Source: Kuschelorhynchus macadamiae
Lineage: Eukaryota > Arthropoda > Insecta > Coleoptera > Curculionidae
Direction: 5' to 3'
Assembly: GCA_030620095.1 (NCBI GenBank)
Contig: JAUTXW010000358.1
Span: 682,001-746,000 of the forward strand
Length of the DNA stretch: 64,000 bases
The translations under genes were made by a program, and so were the position numbers. Positions 22,110 through 34,115 of the stretch are shown piece after piece. Position 1 is the first letter of the stretch, and each line of letters opens with the position of its first letter. The notes under the pieces were generated by a model. That model had not been told where the DNA came from, searched no databases, and was given only the letters and a program-made list of their open reading frames with translations.

Positions 22110-23986
22110 TCAAATATCAGTATGGCTGTAATTCAATGAAAAAGTCTCAGGTTGCCTTGTTCTACGAGGAGATACTTTAAAGTTAAGTAACGCCAGTAGC
22201 TCAGGACAATCAATCTGACCAATGAGACGTTTGTGGCCAAATGATAGGTTTAGTCTTTTCCGAGGATGCTCCAGAGTTTCTAGACCAAACATTACCAAGC
22301 GTTCGCCATGTGTCAGCAGCGATCTGTTTAAACGAAGTTTAAAAAGCAAAAAGTAGACAAACTTCATCTGAACTCTTTCAATTCGTGAATCCGATAAAAT
22401 GGCGACCAGACGTTACAGCAATAGTCGAGATGACTTCGAACTAATGAAATAAAAAGCATTTTCCACACTTCTGAGCTCCTAAAGTCGGAGCACTGTCGTT
22501 TAATAAAACCCGACATCTTGAATGCCTTTGCAATGCCCAATTAATGTGTTGCACGAATCTCAACTCGCTGTCAAACAAAACTCATCAACAAACAGCTCAT
22601 TCACCAAATTTACCCGTTCGAGTTCACAGCCACCGATGGTATATGATTCCAAGACTGGAGATTTCTTTCTGTTAAATGAAATAATTTTACATTTCGCCAT
22701 GTTTAGGTGTAAATGATTTTCCATGCACCATGAATCCAAATTCTTGATATCATCCTGCAAAAGACTACAGTCTCTGGTATCTCTGATAACACGGTAAATT
22801 TTAAGGTCGCCCGCAAAGAACAAAAAATGACAATGTTTAAATATAAGCCCCAAGTCATTGCCCCAAGTCATTAATAAACAGAAGGAATAGGATTGGCCCA
22901 AAGTGGGATCCTTGTGTAACCCCAGATTTAACCACAAATGGGTCTGATGAAAAACCGTCAATAACTATAGTCTGCACTCGATCCTCAAGATAACTTCTAA
23001 ACCAAGACAATAAAGGATCTTGTATTCTATAAACTCTTAGCTTTTCAAGCAGAATGTGATGGTTTACACGATCAAAAGCTTTTTTAACGTCGAAGTAGAC
23101 CCACCATCGAGCGTCGACTTGCAAACCACCATCGAGAGCAGTCGCCAAAAAATTCGAGAATAAGCTCAAATTGGTTTGAAAGGAGCGACCTGGAATTTCG
23201 GTATGTTGTAACCAGAACATCTGTTACTATTTTTTCGAGGATCTTTGCTATACAGTTCAGACCAGAGATGGGTCGATAATTTGATATATCATTTGTTGTT
23301 GCCAGTCTTAAAAAGTGGCCTGATAACTGCAGATTTCCAAATGGTAGGAAAACACCATTTCTGAGAGATAGGTTGTATATATAGTTGCATAAATACTGCG
23401 GGTAGTGAGTCAGGACCAGCGCCCTTTTTTATGTGAAGATCAATCAGTTTGCGGAAGACCGTATCAGAGTCAACATAGACGTTGCAAAGATTTACATCAA
23501 TCAAAGAAGGCATGTGGATATTCTTATACTGAGTTTTGCTGTGTTGAATATATACAGATTTGAAAAAACTAGCAAAAAGATTGGCCACTTCCTTAGAATT
23601 AGAGGAGATAAGTTTCCAAAAATCATTTCTTTGGGGTATCCTTCAACATCGCGCTTGGACCTAATATAGGACCACAAGGATTTCACGTTATTCAAGATAG
23701 CGAATTGGGTTGTAGCCACAAAGTTATTATAATCAGAATTGATAGATTTTTTAGAGTCCCTTCTTAAGTTCTTATAAGAATCGTCATCCGATGCCAGACT
23801 GGTTTTCCTAAATATGTTGAAAGCTTTGTTCTGCCTTGATATTAATGAAATGGTTTGCCTTGAGAAATAAGAAGGATATTTCAAGGAGCCAACACGTTTT
23901 TTAGGAACATATATATCTACTGCGCTGTAGACTACTGAGTAAAATAATTGAACAGCCTCATCCACACAATGTGAACACAAAGACAA
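22110..23986 (-). pseudogene. LINE F reverse transcriptase, catalytic box mutated
   Basis: Pieces in order are the linker (23986-23501), KKGAGPDSLPAVF (23420), WKSAVIRPLFKTG, FDVKKAFDRVNHHILLEKLR (23090-23030), SGVTQGSHFGPILFLLFIND and FFAGDLKIYR. The last is the catalytic FADD box with Asp changed to Gly (codon ggc near 22813). HLHLNMAKCKIISFNR and the C-terminal RTRQPETFSLNY (22150) follow. At least four frame changes are present. Confidence 0.75.
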
Positions 23987-24082
23987 AATATTCCAGTTAA
24001 CATTTCCAAAAAAATCGTTACGAGAGTCATAGTCGGCCCTGAAAAAATTAAAATTCTCTATTCGAGTGCCAATAGAGTCATT

Positions 24083-24611
24083 TTATAAAATATTTAGGTC
24101 AAATCTTATGTCTATCTCAAGAGGAGGGTGATGTGCATCAATCACAGTCAATGGTATATCACACCTTCTGACAGATACATCCAAACAATTACAAAAGACC
24201 AAATTTAGTATAGTATTGTTACCATTAAAAATTTTATTAAGTTGCACAAGATCATATAAGCACATAGCCTCGTACAAAGATCTCAAAATCATTATTAGAA
24301 TCAACATTGCAGTTTGAATTATTGTTTAATAAACTAAAAAAAATTGAGTTTTCGTCGTCAAAATTATAATCCTGCTTAGAGTCAATAGGAATAATGGATT
24401 GAACAAAATTTGGAAGATTATAGTCGCCGATCACTGCAATCTTAGATTTCGGAAAACTATCATTTATTAGAGCTATGTTAGTAATATGATCCTCGTAAAT
24501 AGCCAGAGAAGGCACTGGCAGAATATACACTGCTCCAGATATACAATGAGAGCCGTTAAAGGTTAAACCAACGACTAAAGTAACCGGCGTCTCGAGAACA
24601 ACAGACCGCAA
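24083..24611 (-). pseudogene. LINE F endonuclease remains
   Basis: The frame TPVTLVVGLTFNGSHCISGAVYI, then KIAVIGDYNLPNF, covers the core of an AP endonuclease; GDYNLP is the active-site GDFN-type block of Jockey elements. The next frame (24307-24083) continues with VFCNCLDVSVRRCDIPLTVIDAHHPPLEI, where the SDH motif is reduced to DAHH. Confidence 0.65.
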
Positions 24612-24640
24612 TTCAGACTTCAGAGCTCTGTTTTTTTAAA

Positions 24641-27530
24641 ATTTTAAAATTTTTTGAAAATGACCTGTAAAATAACTTAATTATTTGTATTTTTATTTTA
24701 ATTTATTACCCATACTCCGACCGATAATAAAACTTTAAATCATTAGAGGCAACATAGTGTTCAAAAATTTTTGCTTCAGGTTTTGTTCAATGCAAATCAT
24801 TTCCCGTTTATTCTTATGATTTTCAGTCTTCAAGATTTTGGAATTCTTAAAATGAAAACAATGCCTGCTTCTTACTTCAAGGTCAAGATTCAGAACCAAC
24901 ACGTTACTAAAGTTTTAGGTTTATTATTAAATATTGTTTAATATTTACTTTTGTTATTATGTGTTTTAGTAGCTGTTATGGGTATTATTAACGTTCGAAA
25001 AAGTGCTATGAATTCTGGATGTATTTCTCGCTTAATTTTCATTTGTCTATTGACAATTTGGAGAAAAAAAACTAAACACTGTTTTTATTATCTATTTCCC
25101 ATATAAATACCAAATACTTTGGTTTTCGCAAAGGGATCAAAAACAAAAAAAAAAACGCCACACAGATTTAAAACGTCGATGAAAGGGGAAGGTATGTCAA
25201 AAGCAGGCCATTTCCATGGATATACAGAGCTGTAACCAACCGCGAATGATCATTGCACCGTTTCCATAGTTACTCAATTTTTTTCATAGACTCAGATTCG
25301 TGTGCCAAACTTTAGTTTTTCTTCTAAAGCATTTAGCTGCAAACTTGAAACGCAGTTTTGTACTTTTTGCCTCCTTATTAATTCTGTTTTATGGCAATTT
25401 TCGATAAAACTAATTTTTAGGGAGCTACAGCAAAAAAAAAACGAAATAAAATTAAGAGAACGGTTTTTTAAAGAAGCGATAAATGTAATTTGTTTACAAT
25501 TTTTTGAAGATGTCATCGGTACAAGATATTTTTCTGTCGTCTGTGCTCTTTCAGAATCTTTTTTGATTTTGTCGAAAACTTGAACCGTTTAGCCACTAGA
25601 GGGCGTTCAAAGGAGCCTTATTTTTGCCCAAAAAACGATGTTTAAAAATAAAAAAAAAACTTCTCAAACTTCGATCCGCCCATTTTCAATAGGGTTCATG
25701 AGTATTATTATTGTATCATATTTCACAAATAGATGGAAAACCAAAAATGATACGAAGATTTGTTTGGCATGGTTCGAAAGTGTCCTTTGAAAATCTACCA
25801 AATTTCAAAAGTTTATCTGAAATCGTTTCTGAGATATACCCACCGAAGCGTAAAAATGTACAGAAAATTTGATTTGACACTACGACAAATAAGGGATTTT
25901 GAAAATGGCAAGGACAATATAAAACTCGCCGGGTCGAGTGTTATAACAAGTTACAGCTAACTCAAAAAAAAAACGTATACAATAAGGGCAAGTTGTTTAC
26001 CCCGTTTATACAATTTAGACACTTGTAGTTTTCACTCAGAACTTGAATTTAGAAAACCTTTTGTTACTTAACTTCTTTGCCTAAAGTCAAAATTAAATAA
26101 AAAAAATCTACATCCCTTTGAACATGAGCCATTATTTAAACATATATATCAAAATGTTTTTTTTGGCTGTTTAAGATAATCTCATTTATTTATCTGTGTA
26201 TTTATTATACAGAAAGCTGAATAAATTTCCGTTGTACTTTATTAAATATTTTATTTTTACCTGCAATTATACTCAGTCTTGGTTTTATTGTTGTGATAAT
26301 TTTTTACTGCTTATTTTTGTATGACATACATTTCACTTTGACCTAAACGTAATTTGGAATTGAATGGTTCTTAACATATTCTGTTAAACCGTTGTATGAA
26401 CGGCGTCTTAAGATACATTGTCTCTAGATCAATGTGTTTGTGTTTTATCTCACTTTTTGGCATTGCTCCAAACTGAAAATATAAATTTTCGTTTTCCTGG
26501 TTTTCTAAAATGAATGAATCATTCAATATTTTATTGTTAAGTTCTAAACAACTTACTGAAAGTTAACAAACATATATTTGTTAACCATTGTTTACAAGAA
26601 CCCTGGTGGATGTTTGGATATATGTTGCAGAAATGTGTTTGTTTTTCGTTATTTGCAGCATTAAACCTGTTTTATTGGACGTTCAGCTGACTTGATAAAT
26701 TATTATGCTCTAGTGTTAGTATTACTCTGATTTTATTACAGGAAAACATTTCTTTTTTGGCTATTTCACAACTTAATAAAAATGTAATTAATTACCAATT
26801 ACCTGCCGATAAGAAGTACTTGCCAAGTACCAGATACTTTATATTTTAAAAAGTAATTAAGGCTCCTATTACTCCTCCAAATTAATTGATTTTTTCAAGT
26901 AAAAAAATTGTAGAAGCCCCGAAGAGTAATTCAATTACTTTATGTAATTAAAACAATCGAGGCTTTATTGAACTCCCGAAAAGTCATTGAAATACGGAAG
27001 AAGTACTGAGTAACCATTCGTGTCTCTTCAGTCTACAGTGACCCACTATGCGGTATTATTTGGCACCAGTGACAGCTCGTTCTCTAAAATTTAGGGTCGG
27101 CCGAGCCTCAAGGCCAATCAAGAGCGGTTTTGGCTACGAAACACTATAGCACAAGAGCGGCCTGTTGGATTGGGTCTCTTGCATATCCATAGATATAGTA
27201 TTGATGTAAATATAAACAATGTAATTAATAAATTTGCTGCAGGAAAAATGAGACGTTATTCTATAACTATTTATTAGAGGCTGTTTTTTTTTCACTTATG
27301 CCACAAGTATGATAAAACGTATGGGTATTCATGTTGTTCTCATAACATTTATGATAAAATATATTGACAAACTTTTTTTTTTTAATTAATTTGAAAATAA
27401 GTAGTATCATTTTATAATAATTACAATTAATACTTCTAAAATGGTAGTATTCAATTGGGAAAAATTCCGGGGATACGGCCACATGGAATGGAGACGGGCC
27501 GGTGTTGCGTGATATAAGCTACGACGAACG
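24641..27530. other. 2.9 kb without a recognised gene
   Basis: The sequence is AT-rich with many poly-A and poly-T runs. A more GC-rich patch at 27050-27185 includes a CCAAT box but leads into no ORF. Overlapping ORFs on both strands at 25292-25583 show no family features. Between 26790 and 26990 short taattac/gtaatt motifs recur. Confidence 0.45.
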
Positions 27531-27768
27531 TTATATAGTCAAAAGCAATGTTATCGTGCGGGTCATACGATTTATCAACGACAAACTTGTTAAGTTTGTT
27601 TTTCTTTTATTACTTGTAATCATATCCTCCGCATAAAATCCCGAAGATGAATTAGATAGACCTATGATATTTTCATATGAAAAAAGAGGATAAACATATA
27701 AATACGAGCAGTTGCAAAAATTTTTGAGCGATGTCACTTCAAAGTCAGATTGACAAGTCAGTGACAAA

Positions 27769-28325
27769 ATGAGTAATAGAAAACAATTTTCGGGTTTTTT
27801 GCATCCACAAGCGAAAAAAATGGTATTAAATCTAATAAAATATTACGAAAATGAAAATTCACCGGCCAATATCCGGGAGACAATAGCAAAAGCTCTGGGA
27901 ATCGGTATAAGGTTTGTGCAGAAAATTGCGCTTGAAAAAAAAAACATTATTTACTACCGAAGAAGATTAAGAAATGTACACGAAAAAAGCCAAAGACAGA
28001 AGACTTAAGTGACAATGTAAAAATGGATGTTCGTAATGCAATTTACGATTTATACACATCAAAAACTAATATAACCCTTCAAGTTTTAAAAGAAGTTTAA
28101 AAAATTGAGGCATATTGGAAATTGGACTAAAATCTTTGTCAAAATTAATAAAAATGTTGGATTTTCGATTTAAAAAGGACTGTAATCGAAGATTTGTATG
28201 CGAGTTGCCACATATGGTGGAATCGAGAACGAGTTCTAGATGTCGAAATAGCACCAATGATCATTGCGCCATTTAAGGACGACTCAGAAGATGAGGACTT
28301 TTTAAGTGATGATGATATTTTTTAG
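27769..28325 (+). pseudogene. maT/Tc1-like transposase, DDE core deleted
   Basis: The N-terminal HTH domain is MSNRKQFSGF, then KKMVLNLIKYYENEN and ANIRETIAKALGIGIRFVQK. After frame damage it continues with ELPHMV and then jumps to the acidic C-terminus VEIAPMII, DDSEDEDFLSDDDIF with its stop. The whole catalytic DDE region present in copy 2 is missing. The product could at most bind DNA. Confidence 0.75.
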
Positions 28326-28349
28326 TCTATAATATTAAAAAGTTTCTGA

Positions 28350-28640
28350 AAGATTATATTAATCTTTGGCGTGTATAAATCATACATTGCATTATGAATA
28401 TCCATTATTGCAATGTAACTTAAGTCTTTTGCCTTTGGATTTTTTCGTGTACATTTCTTCTCTTCTTCGGAAGTAAATTATGTTTTTTTATGCACAAATT
28501 TCTGTACATTCCTTATACTGATCCTCAGAGCTTTTGCCACTGGCTCCTGGATATTAGCCAGTGAATTTTAATTTAAAAATTTTTTATTAGATTTGACACC
28601 ATTTTTTTGCCTACTTTTTTAGTACATTTGTAATTTTGTA
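28350..28640 (-). pseudogene. maT-like transposase, inverted N-terminal fragment
   Basis: The reverse complement reads KKMVSNLIKNF, then VAKALRISIRNVQK and KKTKDLS-like text, then MDIHNAMYDLYTP. This is a diverged second copy of the HTH region of the neighbouring plus-strand transposase. Confidence 0.7.
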
Positions 28641-28659
28641 GGCAATAAATAAATAATTA

Positions 28660-28830
28660 TAGAATACTTGTTCCAATTTAAAAATCTCAGTTTTAGTAAG
28701 TGGCTATATAAACAGAATATATCCTGATTGTTCCACTGATTCGAACCGATTTCTGACTTTATTAAGGCGCTTGCCATTTTGTGTATTTTTGTTTTTGCCA
28801 ACCAAAACATTTTAACCAAATACATATTTA
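28660..28830 (-). repeat. Repeat block shared with 48240-48375
   Basis: Sequence around gtggctrtataaacagaayatatcctgatt and the following about 100 bp is repeated at 48250-48370. The minus frame reads FWLAKTKIHKMAS in both. It is probably a terminal part of the composite element; the protein is unrecognised. Confidence 0.6.
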
Positions 28831-28839
28831 GCTAATTTT

Positions 28840-29444
28840 TTTATTTAGTTCGTCGGCATTTAAAATATAAAATAATATTTAGTAGCTATCTTAATAATAT
28901 TGCGTAATATAATAAAAAAAAACTATTTTCTTTCTCCCTGTATATTTGTAAATAGCCCACCGAGATTTAATAGCTCGATAAAAAAATCACACAACATTTT
29001 GGTATTCGCTGTGTTTTTTGATTTGATTCATAATGTTGGTGACCTTTGGACCCGCACGATAAGACCGCATTCGACTATAGCCGAGGTTATAGCATAAGGA
29101 TGTATGCGAACGTACTACGTACCGCGTGAATTAGTACATGAAGTCTAGCAACAAATATATTAGAATATCGGTGGCCCGCAGACTGCTGTTAATGGCGTTA
29201 TTTATATGTTACTCAAGCAATGATAATATGGATATCTACCTATTTGGCTATATGCCCAGGAAATAATAAACTACATTTTGGTTTTGTCCGTTTTTAGGAT
29301 GTTTGCAAAATTGTTTTTAAAAAATATTTACTTTTTTAAAAAGAGAATTTTCCCTGTATATTTTCTGCTACTGCTGTTACTGTTTGGCACTGATTCTTAA
29401 TGATTTGCCAAGACCTCTATTTAAAATACCTAGAAAGAAAACTA
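28840..29444. other. No gene
   Basis: No supported feature. Around 29040-29130 the sequence is less AT-rich, without a reading frame. Confidence 0.45.
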
Positions 29445-30893
29445 AACTCACCAGCACGAAAAACGGAGCACTTACAACTTTTTTTAAATGTAAAATTTTA
29501 ATGTTTTGTGACGTTTTATTTATTGTAAGGACTTAAACACAAATGAGACAACACGTTTAAAGTAATTTATAATAATAATTGAACGTTTATTAGAAAAGAA
29601 AAAATATTTTTGAATAAGAATTCCAATGTAATGGCTGCATAATCCGATCACTTAAAAGTGCATAGTTTTCTTTTGTTGTTATTGTTTACAGTAATTTTAC
29701 AAAGCATTTAACGTTGCACTGCGTTTATTTAAGCTAAGAATTATGGCTTCAATCCCGAAACAGCTGCTGCTTGTGGCGTTACTTCAAGACGGAAGAAGTG
29801 AGCGATATGTTGCCCAACAATATCGCGTATACAATAGCACTGTGCACCGTATTTATACACGTTTTTTGGAAACCGGACCATATACCAGACGACCTAGAAC
29901 TGGTCCCCAACGAAGAACTAATGCTCATGATGATCGCTTTATCGTCTTAAAATGTCTTACCAATATAAGCGAAAGGACAGTTAAACGAAGACTGGAAGAA
30001 TCCAATCTTACCAGCCGTAAACCTACAACAGGCTCAGAGCTTCTTAGGCGTCATTGTGTTGCGAGTCTTCAGGTCGCCAGAAATCAGCAACATTGGAGAG
30101 AAAATGAATGGTGCCATATTTTATTTACGCATGAGTCCAGATTTAGTCTGCGGTCGCCAGATGGTCGTGAGAGACTATAGCGAAGAGCACACTAGCGTTT
30201 TGCTGAATGTACATTCAGTCCTAGGTTAGGATACCAAGGGGGCTCGATTATGGTATGGACTGGAGTTTCTTAGGAGTCACGCACGGAGTTGTACATCGTT
30301 CCAAGGGGCTCTTTAACAGCTGATAGGTACATCGACGAAATTCTACAAGATTTTGTTGTCCCATATGTTAATTTTATTGGAAATAATCTCATGCATGCCA
30401 CATATCGCGAGAATCACACAACAATACGTCTAAGACTGACCTGCATTAAGTGCTTGGGAGAAGGATGCAAAGTCGTATTCCTGCTTCTTTCACTGTAAAC
30501 GAGCTGCAACAAACTTTTTTTAGAGGAATAGGAGCTTATTCCTCAAGAGGCCATCCAGCATTTAATTTTAGGTATGCCAATAATTTGGGCACGTGGGGGA
30601 AATACACGTTATTAAAAATGCTCCTGTTTTTGTTAGAAAGTGGTTTAGGTTTTTGCTAATTTTGCGTCAATTTATCTCAAGCCCAATTTTGTGTTTTTTT
30701 CGTCTTTTTGACTTAGATTGTAACAAAACCGTTTTTCTTTTCAAAGAAATGTTCAAATGTTAAAAATCACATACAATATGTTATCTCGTTTGTGTACGAA
30801 TTATTACAATAAAAGCTTTACAATTACACAAAATTTTATATATATTTTTTTAAATAAAAATTTCAAATGCTCCGTTTTACGTGCAGGTGAGTG
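29445..30893. mobile_element. Tc1-like transposon with TIRs and TA target duplication
   Basis: The left end aactcaccagcacgaaaaac and the right end (rc) cactcacctgcacgtaaaac form imperfect terminal inverted repeats that continue through ggagca. TA dinucleotides flank at 29443-29444 and 30894-30895. The length of 1449 bp is normal for Tc1-like elements. The right end lies only 36 bp from the next transposon. Confidence 0.8.
29743..30660 (+). pseudogene. Tc1-like transposase, frame-broken and catalytically dead
   Basis: The paired HTH region is seen in MASIPKQLLLVALLQDGRSE and VAQQYRVYNSTVHRIYTRF. The catalytic domain starts ENEWCHILFTHESRFSLRSPDGRERL, where the first catalytic Asp of the usual FTDESRF is His. 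After a stop at 30180 it resumes with GGSIMVWTGVS and ELYIVPRGSLTADRYIDEIL. The second Asp region (normally HDNARPH) is scrambled (HATYRENH). The loss of D1 and the frame breaks rule out activity. Confidence 0.8.
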
Positions 30894-31331
30894 TATATTA
30901 ATTATATTTCATCCATTGGGTGCTAGATATAGTGCGGGACACGAAAGAAAACCGGACGGAGTCAATCGGTTTAGGAAGGTCGGCCAAGAAATCTCTTTAA
31001 ACCAGTGGTGTCCCGTCGTTCTTTAAATAATATGGCAATTCTTTTTGACTATACACACTTCAGATATTAAAAAATGTAACTATGCTTAATGAACCTTTAT
31101 CTATATTTGTCTGTTTTCTTTCGTGTACCACACTTCTATATCTCTTTTGTGTTGCAAAAACGGCGAACTTTCGAATTTTAAAATGATTTAATTTTGATTT
31201 TTCTTGATCGATTTACCTGTAAATATATTTTTTCTTGAGTTCTGTCATTAACGGTTCCCGGGTTACTGCCTACGTCCAATATTATTTGACCACCCAGTAT
31301 AGTGATACACGATTTACAAGTCCAGATTTTA

Positions 31332-31991
31332 GGGCCGCCAGCATCAGATCCAGTGAAAGAGATTTATCAAAATTTTAATTTATGCAGTTCGACTTTGGGC
31401 TATTCGGGTATGCCAAAAGTGGCCATTTGTCTCCGTTTATCATATTACTTTATACAGGGGCCGTCATTGTTAAATACTATACAGGTCGTTAACTATTTGC
31501 GTACTGATGTTAAAGGGGGTGTTTTTATGTCCTAAAAGTTTTAACGTTTGAGATACAGGATGGTAAAATTTAAAAAGAAAACATTTTTTTATCCCAATTC
31601 TGATGCTATTGTAGATAAGTGCATGAAATTTGATACACGTCTTCTATGCATTAAGGAGCATACGGATTTACCCAGGTTAATTACGTATGCACGCCACTGG
31701 TAGAAATTTCAAAAATTTATGCATAAAACACGTGTATCAAATTTCACACAGTTATTTATCTAGAATAGCATCAGAATTAGGATTTAAAAAAAAAGTTTTT
31801 TTAAAACCCTGTATCTCCAAAGTTAAGACTTTTAGGTTCATATTAAACTTTTTTCTTAAAAAGGTCCAAGAACCACCCCTCTTTAACATTAGCACGCAAT
31901 TAGGAAACGCCCTGTATAGTACTTCACAATGACACCCCCTGTACAAAGTAATATGACAGACGGAGACAAACGGTCACTTTTGGCATACCCG
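31332..31991. repeat. Foldback MITE nested in copy A, right end lost
   Basis: Left-arm sequences (gggtatgccaaaagtggcc, then tctccgtttatcatattact, then tactatacagg) return as reverse complements on the right (cctgtatagtactt, then agtaatatgacagacggaga and ggtcacttttggcataccc). Compared with copy B, the outer right arm is missing. The break lies at the shared word acccg. Confidence 0.75.
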
Positions 31992-32087
31992 GTATTGAAC
32001 GGTAAGAAAATTAATTATTTTGAAGCAGTTTATTGACAGCTACTTTATGAACAATTTTACAAAATATATAAAAAAAACTAAGCCATT

Positions 32088-33446
32088 TTTGAGGTTGACG
32101 GCTGTGATTCTAATGGTTCCATTCCTTCTAAATCGTTGTCTTCCTCTGAAAATGATGAGGGTTCGTCGTCACTACTTGAAGATCCCAGTGTGATAACTAA
32201 ATCATTAATAACCGTTTCGATTTTGCCATCTACTTCCCAGTATTTATCTTCAATAGAACGAACATGTTTAACATACGATTTCCAGCCGATATTGAGTCAA
32301 TCGCTTCTAAGGTTATTTTATTTAAATCTTTAATTGAAAGTTCACCGGTGTTGCGCTCTCCAATATATTTTTTTACACCTGCCCATGCAAGTTCAATAGG
32401 GTTGAGGTCGTACATGTATGGAGGCAGCCTTAAAGGTGTATGACCGAGGTTACGTAAAAGACCGTCAATTTTATACTTTTTTCTCTAGGCTTGTTGGCTG
32501 ATATTACTTCATATAATTGATATTTTCTCCTTGTTGGATCACATACAAGATTGTTCGATTTAAGCCACGATATCATATGAGCTTTTGTAGAGTATTTAGT
32601 TGGCACTTTATCTTCTACGTGAGAATGATAAGACGCATTATCCATTACCAAGACTGATTTGGGAGGAATGTTAGGTAGAAGCTTCTCGAGCAACCACTTT
32701 TCAAAATTATCTCTATTCATCTGTCCATGATAGTATTCAGTTGTTAGTGCCGAGCGAAAAACTAAAGCAGCACCTGGAACAAATCCGGCTTCTGAACCAG
32801 CATAAACTATAATAAAGCGACTACTAGAGCGGATTCCCTGAACAACACCTGTAACACTTTCCCTTTGCCAGCATTTGTTCACTGTCATATCATTATCTAC
32901 CCAGATTTCGTCTAGATACACAATATTGCGTCCTTCTTGCCTATATTACCTTACAGTTGATAGATATTTCACCCGCCAGTGAAAAATATTTGGTCTCTCA
33001 ATGAGCAATTTTCGTTTATTTTGGCACTTGCTCCAAACAAAACCATTTGATCGTAAAAGTCGATTTGAGGTTTTATACCCGTACGGAAAATCTATTTTGT
33101 TATTTACAGCACGAAGTAGGGGTTTGTAGGTCGGAACCTTCTTCAAGTTTACATAAAAATTCTCTATTGTTCGTCGAATTACTTGAAAATCACCACCGTC
33201 AATTTTATCTTTGTATGATAATCGGAGTCTTTTTTTACCAGGAGATTTTAAAGGTGAAGTAGAACATGAGCGATCATTATGTTCTCTTTGAATTTTTCTT
33301 ACACTACTTTCCGAAATACCGGTGTAAAATGCAGCGCGTTGTGTTGTCAAACTATTATTTTCAACTTCTCTAGTACAGGCCTCTATAACTCTTGCAATAA
33401 CTTTACGCGCAACGCTTCGAATTGTTTTTCCTCTTTTGCTCGCCAT
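32088..33446 (-). pseudogene. DDE transposase of copy A, all catalytic blocks present but interrupted
   Basis: The likely start is MASKRGKTIRSVARK at 33446. The N-terminal part holds an HTH (RAAFYTGISESSVRKIQREH). It runs open to a single TAA near 32945, after which the same frame continues: NIVYLDEIWVDNDMTV (first Asp), then SVLVMDNASYHSHVEDK (second Asp). After a frame change at about 32460, YDLNPIELAWAGVKKYI carries the third acidic residue. The tail is rich in Ser, Asp and Glu. The spacing fits Tc1/mariner (IS630) transposases. Confidence 0.82.
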
Positions 33447-33984
33447 CGTTACTTCGAAATAATAATTCAAATTTAACGCAACGCATTTATATAGAAATGA
33501 AAACAAATGCTCGAAATGTATAGGCGCCACTGGAAATAGCTTGAACCTTCTAACGGCAAGTGTATGTAGATTCTAGGCACATCCCAATTACAAGTGGACC
33601 AGTGCGAAATTTACTAAATCCTCGATTAATTTTTCGCTGGCGGACGTTATAGGTGAAGCGGCAAACTATCAGAACAAATAAAATAACATAAAATTTATTT
33701 GCGTACACAAATTTTAGTTTTCCGCTTGCTTAAGACTATGAACCTTTATTTTAAGGACCGCCCGGTTTTCTATCGTGTCCCGCACTTTAGTTAGCTAGTT
33801 GTATATGACAACCATTTCCCTAAATTCTTAAGAGCTAGGTTCAAAATTCGGTTAAATATCGGCCGGGTGTCATTTGTGTGAAGGTTGTAAATCATCCTTT
33901 GCAGTCGAAGGTTAGGTAGGAAATTCCATGTCTAATGAGGAAATATTACAAATATTATCTAGTTGATATTGGTATTATTAGAAC

Positions 33985-34115
33985 AGAATGATTGTTTGCC
34001 CTTTATATGACAGCAATACAAATCCCTGAAGATGCCTCGTGCAATCGCAGACGAAACGTCGAAAATTAATTTCGGTTTGACACAATCTGAATCCAAGAAC
34101 CATGATTTTTTATTG
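33985..34115 (+). repeat. Conserved about 110-bp box also found inverted near 60.9 kb
   Basis: Shared words are gatgcctcgtgcaatcg, gaaacgtcg, tttgacacaatctgaatcc, aagaaccatgattttttatt. The partner copy at 60862-60960 is on the other strand. The stem-loop followed by GAAACGTC resembles boxes seen near Penelope-like elements, but assignment is uncertain. Confidence 0.6.

Larger units (their letters stand above)
21705..24640 (-). mobile_element. LINE F, 5'-truncated Jockey-like retrotransposon
   Basis: Read on the minus strand, the element enters inside the endonuclease near 24640 and ends near 21715 in an A/T-rich tail (rc of tttatttattcaacc). Domain order is endonuclease, RT, C-terminus. Several frameshifts make it non-functional. 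Confidence 0.8.
27545..28830. mobile_element. Composite maT-like DNA transposon, copy 1 (two inverted partial copies)
   Basis: A plus-strand, internally deleted copy (27545-28325) is followed at once by a minus-strand partial copy of the same transposase (about 28350-28640) and a further segment (28660-28830). The same plus-to-minus junction exists in the copy at 46.57-48.44 kb, so the composite has existed in this form in at least two places. Confidence 0.75.
30930..33787. mobile_element. Tc1/mariner-superfamily transposon, copy A (2858 bp)
   Basis: TIRs of about 30 bp (tagtgcgggacacgaaagaa at the left; rc of the right end aagtgcgggacacgatagaa) are flanked by TA at 30928-30929 and 33788-33789. 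A minus-strand transposase fills the right half and a foldback repeat lies in the left half. An extra internal copy of the terminus sits at 31114-31135. Copy B at 51876-54679 is collinear. Confidence 0.9.

Noticed and set aside
25292..25583. Paired sense and antisense ORFs near 25.4 kb
   Set aside because: No recognisable family, low complexity, and neither frame shows splice or start context.
32136..32333. Plus-strand Ser-rich ORF (and 53221-53586)
   Set aside because: Antisense to the Ser/Asp/Glu-rich C-terminal tail of the transposases of copies A and B.
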